8,236 nt of DNA from Bacteroidales bacterium (GTDB lineage: Bacteria > Bacteroidota > Bacteroidia > Bacteroidales > WCHB1-69), in contig JAISDH010000382.1 of assembly GCA_031264975.1 (NCBI GenBank), forward strand, positions 1 to 8,236. Reading direction: 5' to 3'. Below, piece after piece: positions 1-4,260 of the stretch. The position numbers and the translations under genes were made by a program. Below the pieces are notes generated by a model, which worked only from the letters and a program-made list of their open reading frames with translations, made no database searches and was not told where the DNA came from. Numbering within the stretch: the stretch's first letter is position 1; the number at the start of each line of letters is the position of its first letter.

Positions 1-2
1 TC

Positions 3-104
3 AAAGACAGGGCGCTCATAAGTACTTTCCTCAGCTTCCGGGCGGAAACCATGAGGGAAATAATGAGGTTTATGGAAAGCAAAGGATGGTTTGATAAATC
101 GTAA
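3..104 (+). CDS. 3' end of an unidentified early phage gene (partial)
   Basis: The frame from base 3 is open to a TAA at 102-104 and gives 33 residues, ending in a basic/aromatic segment (MREIMRFMESKGWFDKS). The beginning lies outside the window. It stops 5 bases before the next start on the same strand, the tight spacing expected inside an operon, which is the main reason to regard it as the end of a real gene. An ATG at 51 in the same frame would give only 17 residues, so a longer upstream gene is likelier. No family can be recognised from so short a tail; a role in the early/replication block is inferred from the DnaA-like neighbour only. Confidence 0.5.
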   Translation, partial: KDRALISTFLSFRAETMREIMRFMESKGWFDKS

Positions 105-109
105 ACGAA

Positions 110-436
110 ATGGTAAAACTCGAAGACATACTTTCTGCGGTCAGCGCCTCAATGCTAATTCCTGTTGAGGCGTTAAAAGAAGGCGGCGGAGTGAAAGGAA
201 AACGTGGGGCGCGGGAAGTTACTACCGCCCGGCAGATATATTGCTTTATCGCCCGCGAGTTGACGGGTTGTAGTTTATACGAAATCGGCAAAGCAGTAAA
301 CCGCGACCATGCAACCGCTCTTTATTCGATAAACACTATATGCGGATATATTTATATTGGGGATAGAAAGGTTATTAGAATTTATAAAAAGGTTATAAAG
401 TGTATGGAAACCACTTTTTCGTGTACGATGGAATAA
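110..436 (+). CDS. DnaA domain IV-like DNA-binding protein (phage, no ATPase domain)
   Basis: A 108-residue protein whose centre resembles the C-terminal DNA-binding domain (domain IV) of the replication initiator DnaA. Residues 40-53 (ARQIYCFIARELTG) match the first helices of that domain, and 64-70 (NRDHATA) match the DnaA signature loop, in which the R-D-H-x-T core contacts the DnaA box. The AAA+ ATPase and N-terminal domains of full DnaA are absent, so it cannot act alone as an ATP-dependent initiator. From family knowledge it should bind DnaA-box-like sites; a role in phage origin recognition, in titrating host sites or in transcription control is inference. The ATG at 110 follows the upstream stop by 5 bases. 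Residues 24-36 form a Gly/Lys-rich linker. The family assignment is fairly secure, the function is not. Confidence 0.75.
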   Translation: MVKLEDILSAVSASMLIPVEALKEGGGVKGKRGAREVTTARQIYCFIARELTGCSLYEIGKAVNRDHATALYSINTICGYIYIGDRKVIRIYKKVIKCMETTFSCTME

Positions 437-474
437 TATAGTAATTAATTGATTAACAATAAAAATAGAAAATC

Positions 475-1224
475 ATGAAAGAATTGACATTATTTGACAA
501 GCAAAATGAAACCATATCCAAGATACATCATGAGGGGGATATGGTAAGCCTTACCGACCTATGGAAAGCTGCTGGAAGTCCTTCAAACAAGCGTCCAATT
601 GATTGGCAGGAAAAAGAATCTACGAGGGAGTTTATTGACACTTTGGAAGATATGTTTAAAAGTGCTAAAATAGCACTTTTAAAAACCAAGCGTGGAAAAA
701 CCGGAGGAGGCACTTATGGAGTCAAGCAAATAGCCCTTGCTTATGCAAAATGGCTCGACCCCAAATTACACGTTCTGGTCAATGAGGTATTTTTTCAGCG
801 TGTGGCAGAAGAAAAGAACCCCGACCTGATAGCTGAAAGATATATCCATACCTACAAAAGGAAAGGGAAAACCGACAAATGGATAACCGAGCGCTTTGAG
901 GGAAGGGCGGCAAGAAATATGTTTACCGCTACGCTGGCAGAGCACAAGGTTGTGGGTGAAGGATTTCGCGATTGCACCAACGCCATTTACGAGCCGCTGT
1001 TTGGCGGAACAACCGCCGCCATACGTGAAAAGTATGGCATTGAGAAAAGAAAGAATATACGGGACAACCTTAACATGGTGCAGTTAGCGGCAATCAAATT
1101 TAGTGAGACGTTGGCAAGCGACGACATCGAAAAGAATAACCGAAAAGGAAATGTACAATGTGAAACCGCCTCACGCCGGGCATCAGTGGTTGTTGGTCAG
1201 GCTTTAATGAGCTATACAAGATAA
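475..1224 (+). CDS. KilA-N domain DNA-binding protein
   Basis: A 249-residue protein with an N-terminal KilA-N domain at about 14-110: MVSLTDLWKAAG at 23-34, a conserved tryptophan in PIDWQ (41-45), and GGTYGVKQIALAYAKWLDP at 78-96, the usual GG.W/Y-h..A..YA.WL.P core. KilA-N is a DNA-binding fold common in phages and large DNA viruses, often attached to variable C-terminal domains and found in regulators or antirepressor-type proteins. The C-terminal half (about 120-249) is charged and helical; residues 130-215 look like the extension of Bacteroidetes KilA-N proteins, with no function assigned. It lies 38 AT-rich bases after the DnaA-like gene, and no Bacteroidetes -7 box is visible in that gap, so co-transcription with it is likely. 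It converges on the minus-strand cargo genes 27 bases further on. No terminator hairpin is visible between them. Confidence 0.85.
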   Translation: MKELTLFDKQNETISKIHHEGDMVSLTDLWKAAGSPSNKRPIDWQEKESTREFIDTLEDMFKSAKIALLKTKRGKTGGGTYGVKQIALAYAKWLDPKLHVLVNEVFFQRVAEEKNPDLIAERYIHTYKRKGKTDKWITERFEGRAARNMFTATLAEHKVVGEGFRDCTNAIYEPLFGGTTAAIREKYGIEKRKNIRDNLNMVQLAAIKFSETLASDDIEKNNRKGNVQCETASRRASVVVGQALMSYTR

Positions 1225-1251
1225 ATATTTGCAGTTATGAAGAAAAGTTAT

Positions 1252-1551
1252 TTAGTTATCATCGGAATCATCATCGCCATTTAATTCCAAGTTTTCGGAT
1301 ACGTTTCTTAATTCCATGTTTTCGGATATGTTACCCACGACCTTAAACAAATATCCGAATCCAACAGTGAGGAAATAAGAAATGAGAACAATGGAAAAAA
1401 CAATCCAATCAATTCTATTGTAATGTCCCTCGAAAAGAGGCTTTAATACCATTCCGATAATAACAAAGATAATTCCGGCTGTTGCAAGTATGATAATGGC
1501 GTTACCAATGGCTCGCAAAGTTGTTTCCGCTGATTCAAATATGTTAATCAT
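1252..1551 (-). CDS. Small two-helix inner-membrane protein (prophage cargo)
   Basis: A 99-residue protein not recognised by name. Two strong hydrophobic segments at about 15-36 and 49-70 are separated by a short loop (KPLFEGHYNRID), and the tail after residue 74 is acidic, ending in GDDDSDDN. This predicts an inner-membrane hairpin; the side of the termini is not certain. The tail contains two 9-residue repeats (76-84 SENMELRNV and 85-93 SENLELNGD) that reflect a tandem DNA duplication. The gene lies 18 bases downstream of the lipoprotein-like gene on the same strand and is probably co-transcribed with it from the promoter at 2455-2485. A role as partner of the exported protein, or in superinfection exclusion, is possible, but nothing in the sequence shows it. 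Confidence 0.75.
   Translation of the reverse strand: MINIFESAETTLRAIGNAIIILATAGIIFVIIGMVLKPLFEGHYNRIDWIVFSIVLISYFLTVGFGYLFKVVGNISENMELRNVSENLELNGDDDSDDN
1281..1332. repeat. 27-nt tandem repeat, two copies
   Basis: Bases 1281-1305 and 1308-1332 are 25-mers that differ at two positions, so the period is 27 nt. Because 27 is a multiple of three, the duplication adds nine codons to the acidic tail of the membrane protein without changing frame. Confidence 0.8.
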
Positions 1552-1569
1552 AAATAGTTGTTTAGTTTG

Positions 1570-2430
1570 TTATTGTTTTGCTAATTTAACTAATTGTTGA
1601 AAATAATCGGTCTCATTTTCATCAACAAAGCCGCCAATAGTCTTCCGATAATACATGGACACATATTTAATTCTGCTATCTAAAAGCAATGCCTGTTTAT
1701 TCTTTGGTAAGATATAAAGCGATTCGCTATCACAATTGTAATCATTCAACGAATATAATTTTATTTCTTCTCCATTTTCAAGTTCTAAAGTCAGTCCCGT
1801 ACCTTCATCCACACAGTTATAACTGCTTTTTATATTTAAAAATATGTCGTTGGTTTTGTCTATATATGGCGTAATTTTTATATAATCATCATCACTGCCG
1901 ACTACAATTAGATTTCTATTCAAAATACTTAATCCCCCTTTGCTTTTGAGAGTCACGGACAGCGGTGTTAGTCTTATTTTTTCTGACAAGTCAGTTAATA
2001 CTCCGTCTTTCAAATAGAAAAACCCTTCGTAATCGCCTTCCAATTCGTTGCCATACGCATTTTTAGCTATATATTTGTAGGTATAGAGGATGGAATAGAC
2101 GCTATCAATTTTTTCATCACTGGCATAATAATAAAGAGAGTCTCTTTTTATAACAGTAAGCGATAGTTTTGTGGGTATAAAGGAAAGTGGGTAGTTTAGT
2201 GCATTTCTGGCTTTTTTTGTAGCCGCAGATACTATTGTTTTAAAAATTGTTGTGTCGTTAATATTGGAATGGCAATCAATGCAGTCATAAGGTATAGAAT
2301 CGGCCATTCCCTTTCCGTTTTCTACCAATACTTTTCCATTATTCAATACTTCATTTTTCTTTTTTTCCGTGCAACACACAGATAGCACTAATGATAATGC
2401 TATAATGATGGGTAATAATAGTTTTTTCAT
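1570..2430 (-). CDS. Exported, probably lipid-anchored protein with a CxxCH motif (prophage cargo)
   Basis: A 286-residue protein starting at the ATG at 2430. The frame extends three codons further, to a TTG at 2439, but ATG AAA AAA followed by a hydrophobic stretch is the normal start of a signal peptide. Residues 1-3 (MKK) are basic, 4-18 are hydrophobic, and Cys19-Cys20 follow, so a lipoprotein signal is likely although V-C or C-C is a weak lipobox. Residues 50-54 are CIDCH, the pattern of covalent c-type heme attachment, in a Pro/Asp context shortly after the anchor; a metal site or a chance match is also possible. The rest is beta-rich with many Tyr/Asp/Lys residues. The last ~90 residues contain two Cys (SYNCVDEG and DYNCDSE) in a region resembling unassigned Bacteroidetes envelope domains. 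Orientation opposite to the phage genes and its own promoter suggest a lysogenic-conversion gene. Confidence 0.75.
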   Translation of the reverse strand: MKKLLLPIIIALSLVLSVCCTEKKKNEVLNNGKVLVENGKGMADSIPYDCIDCHSNINDTTIFKTIVSAATKKARNALNYPLSFIPTKLSLTVIKRDSLYYYASDEKIDSVYSILYTYKYIAKNAYGNELEGDYEGFFYLKDGVLTDLSEKIRLTPLSVTLKSKGGLSILNRNLIVVGSDDDYIKITPYIDKTNDIFLNIKSSYNCVDEGTGLTLELENGEEIKLYSLNDYNCDSESLYILPKNKQALLLDSRIKYVSMYYRKTIGGFVDENETDYFQQLVKLAKQ

Positions 2431-2454
2431 AGCTTTCAAATTAGTTTATAATCA

Positions 2455-2485
2455 CAAAAGTAGAAATATTTTTCGCAAAATCAAA
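2455..2485 (-). promoter_or_regulatory. Bacteroidetes-type promoter for the minus-strand cargo genes
   Basis: On the minus strand, TTTG (2482-2485) is followed by a 19-nt spacer and TACTTTTG (2455-2462), matching the Bacteroidetes -33 TTTG / -7 TAnnTTTG consensus. Transcription would begin near 2449, about 18 nt before the ATG at 2430. It is back-to-back with the promoter of the Bro-N leader; the two -33 boxes are only 5 bases apart. Confidence 0.7.
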
Positions 2486-2490
2486 ATAAA

Positions 2491-2522
2491 TTTGCAAATT
2501 AAATAGAAATGTTGTATCTTTG
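2491..2522 (+). promoter_or_regulatory. Bacteroidetes-type promoter for the Bro-N leader RNA
   Basis: TTTG (2491-2494), a 20-nt spacer and TATCTTTG (2515-2522) match the Bacteroidetes sigma-ABfr consensus. The start of transcription is expected 3-7 nt downstream of the -7 box, at about 2525-2529, so the first bases of the RNA are the antisense element at 2525-2543. This also rules out reading frames that begin at 2509 or 2520, inside the promoter. Confidence 0.75.
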
Positions 2523-2524
2523 TA

Positions 2525-2630
2525 TTGTTCAAATCCTCGAGAGCGGGTTAATGCTCTCAAAATTGAGGGCTGTTTTTTTGCCCGCACAGAAAGAAAAATA
2601 TTGGTATCCGTACCCCTGTGTGTTAGCTAT
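2525..2630 (+). ncRNA. c4-like antisense leader RNA upstream of the Bro-N gene (3' end uncertain)
   Basis: Directly downstream of a good promoter lies a structured stretch without a convincing long gene. Two segments are complementary to the region just before the Bro-N gene. Segment A' (2525-2543) pairs with 2648-2666 through 17 Watson-Crick pairs, one G-U and one mismatch. Segment B' (2604-2610 and 2615-2619) pairs with 2676-2682 and 2671-2675, with four leader bases bulged. Local hairpins are 2539-2544 with 2553-2558 (loop of 8) and the alternative 2553-2559 with 2564-2570. In phages P1 and P7, c4 RNA is made from the promoter of the antirepressor operon and blocks icd/ant translation by two short antisense contacts. 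The arrangement here is the same, but function and homology are inferred. The 3' end near 2630 is a guess; a shorter RNA ending at about 2579 is also possible. Confidence 0.6.
2553..2579 (+). terminator. Candidate attenuator terminator in the Bro-N leader
   Basis: GCTCTCA (2553-2559) can pair with TGAGGGC (2564-2570), giving 7 bp with one G-U, loop AAAT, and TGTTTTTTT follows at once. This has the form of an intrinsic terminator about 50 nt into the transcript. The same GCTCTC is the partner of GAGAGC (2539-2544) in a competing hairpin, so the two folds exclude each other. Whether it terminates in vivo is not shown by sequence alone. Confidence 0.45.
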
Positions 2631-2631
2631 A

Positions 2632-2691
2632 ATGGCGCACAAATTACCTCTCGTGGGTTTGAACAACAGGACAGGCGGATACTTTTTTTAA
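2632..2691 (+). CDS. 19-codon micro-ORF in the leader (icd-like position)
   Basis: A short frame starts at the ATG at 2632 and ends at the TAA at 2689-2691, 12 nt before the Bro-N ATG: MAHKLPLVGLNNRTGGYFF. Its codons include the whole of target sites A and B, so antisense pairing would block its translation, and a translating ribosome would open the helix that can cover the Bro-N start. In P1 the icd frame occupies a comparable position and is translationally coupled to ant. An in-frame ATG at 2551 would give 46 residues (through KYWYPYPCV), but it lies inside the hairpin region. No Shine-Dalgarno sequence is seen, as is usual in Bacteroidetes. There is no evidence that the peptide itself has a function; the act of translation may be what matters. 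Confidence 0.35.
   Translation: MAHKLPLVGLNNRTGGYFF
2648..2682 (+). promoter_or_regulatory. Antisense target sites A and B ahead of the Bro-N gene
   Basis: Site A (2648-2666) is complementary to the 5' end of the same transcript (2525-2543). Site B (2671-2682, ACAGG then CGGATAC) is complementary to 2604-2619. ACAGG occurs twice in tandem (2666-2670 and 2671-2675). The inner part of site A (2655-2665) is also perfectly complementary over 11 bp to 2705-2715, which covers part of the Bro-N start codon. The A and B pairings would form a pseudoknot if both occurred in one molecule, which favours pairing between separate RNAs or alternative states. Confidence 0.6.
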
Positions 2692-2703
2692 AGATTTTTT
2701 ATT

Positions 2704-3423
2704 ATGTTCAAACCCAATCCGAACGCTACGAGCGTTCAAGTGTTCAAAAACGTGAAAATTGCAAGTAGGGTAAAGCACAGCAACCGTACAAGCACGCCCG
2801 ACTGCGAAAGTGTCAAAATCTTCTCATTCGACCACGATACCATCGTGGAAGTAGTATTAATCAATGGCGAGCCGTATTTTGTGGCAGCCGACGTATGTCG
2901 GGCATTGGGGTTAGTTAATCCAACAGACCACATTGTAAAGTCGCTTGATAATGACGAACACCTGACCTATAAAATTTATAGGGCAGGTCAGCAACGCACT
3001 GTAAACGTGATAAGTGAGAGTGGTCTGTATGCCTTAGCTGTTCGCAGCACGAAGCCCAACGCCCGGAAGTTCCGCAAGTGGATAACAAGTGAGGTGCTGC
3101 CGGAAATCAGGAAGAAAGGCATGTACTTGTCCAAGGAAACTGAAAAGGCGCTGAAAGGCGAAATCGCCAAGTGGAAATCCTGCTTTCAGGAAGCGATGAT
3201 ATTTGTGAAATCGGCGAACGAAAGCAACAAGACGATGCTCCAAAGCATGGCCTGTAACGCGGATACAGTTCGCGACTTCATAAAGAACTACATGTATCCC
3301 GATAACCGGATGATGCACGTGCCTCCCCGGGTGTTTGAATTTGTCATGAGCCTTGGGGGCATTATCCGCTCGCAGCAACAAACGATTGATTTTCTTTCAG
3401 GCGTAAAAGGAGGTGTGTTATGA
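2704..3423 (+). CDS. Bro-N domain antirepressor-type protein
   Basis: A 239-residue protein with a Bro-N domain at about 38-141. Visible marks are a beta-strand start (VKIFSFDHDTIVEVVLINGE), the conserved YFVAADVCRALGL at 58-70, NPTDHIVKSLD at 72-82, ISESGLYALAVRS at 103-115, and KFRKWITSEVLPEIRKKGMY at 122-141. Bro-N domains bind nucleic acid and occur in phage antirepressors that lift repression of the lytic genes. The C-terminal part (142-239) is helical and unassigned. The first 37 residues are a poorly ordered extension encoded by the structured RNA around the start codon. The ATG at 2704 is the only in-frame ATG before the domain. The c4-like leader suggests post-transcriptional control. 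The stop overlaps the next start (ATGA), implying translational coupling. Domain call secure; antirepressor role inferred. Confidence 0.85.
   Translation: MFKPNPNATSVQVFKNVKIASRVKHSNRTSTPDCESVKIFSFDHDTIVEVVLINGEPYFVAADVCRALGLVNPTDHIVKSLDNDEHLTYKIYRAGQQRTVNVISESGLYALAVRSTKPNARKFRKWITSEVLPEIRKKGMYLSKETEKALKGEIAKWKSCFQEAMIFVKSANESNKTMLQSMACNADTVRDFIKNYMYPDNRMMHVPPRVFEFVMSLGGIIRSQQQTIDFLSGVKGGVL
2721..2737 (+). other. Perfect 7-bp hairpin 15 nt after the Bro-N start codon
   Basis: GAACGCT (2721-2727) and AGCGTTC (2731-2737) form a perfect stem with an ACG loop in codons 6-12 of the Bro-N gene. GTTCAA, the core that pairs with site A, recurs at 2527, 2706, 2734 and 2742, so this region may add structure or competing partners around the translation start. 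Confidence 0.5.
3407..3414 (+). promoter_or_regulatory. Strong Shine-Dalgarno sequence for the 85-aa gene
   Basis: AAGGAGGT at 3407-3414 lies 5 nt before the ATG at 3420, inside the last codons of the Bro-N gene. Near-perfect Shine-Dalgarno sequences are uncommon in Bacteroidetes, and the other genes here lack one. It supports the ATG at 3420 as a real start even though that ATG overlaps the upstream stop. Confidence 0.6.
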
Positions 3424-3677
3424 GAGCAGAAGATTATGCAGAAGTATTTGAAATTTATGAGCACATAGTACTTTTTAAAAATATGTTTGATTTTTACGAA
3501 AAAGTTAAGAAAGAAGGCGAAAAAGAAGCGACGGAAGTGTTCGTAATTAACGGAAAAAATCGTCTTTGTAGATTTTTACTCCCAAACAAAGTAATTGACA
3601 AAATTGAATTTCAAAAATACATCGATGCCAATACTGAACTTGCTTCCATTATGAAGAAAAGAATATTGGATATTTAA
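3420..3677 (+). CDS. Small charged protein of unknown function, coupled to the Bro-N gene
   Basis: An 85-residue protein not recognised as a known family. Residues 1-38 are helical and mixed-charge (MRAEDYAEVFEIYEHIVLF, then a KKEGEKEAT segment), and 40-85 form a basic, mildly hydrophobic region with one Cys (NRLCRFLLP). There is no signal peptide or membrane segment, so it is probably cytoplasmic. Its start overlaps the Bro-N stop by ATGA and has a strong Shine-Dalgarno sequence, and it is the last gene before a clear terminator, so it is made with Bro-N as a two-gene unit. A role alongside the antirepressor is plausible from position only. Its codons are more AT-rich than those of the Bro-N gene. 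Confidence 0.7.
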   Translation: MRAEDYAEVFEIYEHIVLFKNMFDFYEKVKKEGEKEATEVFVINGKNRLCRFLLPNKVIDKIEFQKYIDANTELASIMKKRILDI

Positions 3678-3702
3678 TTAAAACCCCAAATGGAATCAAG
3701 AA

Positions 3703-3728
3703 AGCCTCGCAAAAGCGGGGCTTTTTTT
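3703..3728 (+). terminator. Intrinsic terminator after the Bro-N operon
   Basis: AGCCTCGC (3703-3710), loop AAAA, then GCGGGGCT (3715-3722): an 8-bp stem with one G-U pair, ending in a run of seven T (3722-3728). It lies 25 nt after the stop of the 85-aa gene and separates the regulatory operon from the late terminase operon. Confidence 0.9.
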
Positions 3729-3744
3729 AAAATTGTTAATTATT

Positions 3745-3758
3745 CGGTTAATTAACCG
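3745..3758. promoter_or_regulatory. 14-bp perfect palindrome upstream of the terminase genes (candidate operator)
   Basis: CGGTTAATTAACCG reads the same on both strands and lies in the 151-nt gap (3678-3828) between the terminator and the small terminase gene. GTTAATTA also occurs as a direct copy at 3735-3742. Such a site could bind a dimeric regulator of the late genes. No clear -7 box is seen in the gap, so the late promoter is not located; the operator role is a guess. Confidence 0.35.
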
Positions 3759-3828
3759 CTCTCGAAAATTAGATTTTTTTCAGTATTACTACCGAAATTT
3801 GCACTGTAAATTATAATCGCAATGTTTG

Positions 3829-4260
3829 ATGGCGAAAAAGACGAAAATATCGGCAGCTAAAAAAGCGGAAAAGAAGCCAAAGGCATCTGTCCCGACAACA
3901 GCAAAGAGGGAAGGCCGCCCTACCAAATACAAGCCCGAATACAGCGAGCAGGCTTTTAAGCTTTGTTTGCTTGGTCTAATTGACCGGGAAATTGCTAAGT
4001 ATTTTGAGGTGTCAGAATCCACATTTAACGGGTGGAAGCTGGAGTATCCTGAGTTTTCGGAGTCCCTAAAAAAGGGAAAAGTGCAAGCTGATGCAAATGT
4101 GGCGGCGTCTCTTTACAAGCAGGCAATGGACGGCAATGTGACGGCGCAAATCTTCATTCTGAAGAACCGGCATGGGCGGCTTTGGCGTGAAAAGCAGACA
4201 CAGGTTTTAGATATAAATGCGAACCAGCAGGTTATAATTAACAAAAATTATAAAAAATGA
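3829..4260 (+). CDS. terS: Phage terminase small subunit
   Basis: A 143-residue protein matching the small terminase subunits common in Bacteroides and enterobacterial phages. It has a Lys/Ala-rich basic N-terminus (1-28), the hallmark GRPTKYKPEY at 29-38, and a helix-turn-helix region at about 45-70 (LGLIDREIAKYFEVSESTFNGW). TerS recognises the packaging site on the phage genome and loads the large subunit for DNA cutting and packaging. The ATG at 3829 is preferred to a TTG at 3826 in the same frame; an ATG at 3822 is in another frame and stops after 12 codons. Its stop overlaps the large-subunit start (ATGA), so the two are translationally coupled. Confidence 0.88.
   Translation: MAKKTKISAAKKAEKKPKASVPTTAKREGRPTKYKPEYSEQAFKLCLLGLIDREIAKYFEVSESTFNGWKLEYPEFSESLKKGKVQADANVAASLYKQAMDGNVTAQIFILKNRHGRLWREKQTQVLDINANQQVIINKNYKK

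Noticed and set aside
2509..2691. A 60-codon frame from the ATG at 2509
   Set aside because: The start lies upstream of the -7 box and so would not be in the RNA. Only the internal ATGs (2551, 2632) are possible.
2520..2768. An 82-codon frame through the leader and into the Bro-N gene
   Set aside because: It begins with a TTG inside the predicted -7 promoter box and has no ATG anywhere. The transcript would start after its first codon. It is better explained as an untranslated structured leader, though an icd-like frame from an internal TTG (2601) cannot be fully excluded.
3034..3381. A 115-codon reverse-strand frame opposite the Bro-N gene
   Set aside because: It lies wholly opposite a clear Bro-N coding region and has no recognisable domain or promoter.
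3798..3828. TTTG, 19 nt, AATGTTTG just before terS, resembling a Bacteroidetes promoter
   Set aside because: One mismatch in the -7 box, and transcription would start inside the coding region after the ATG at 3829.
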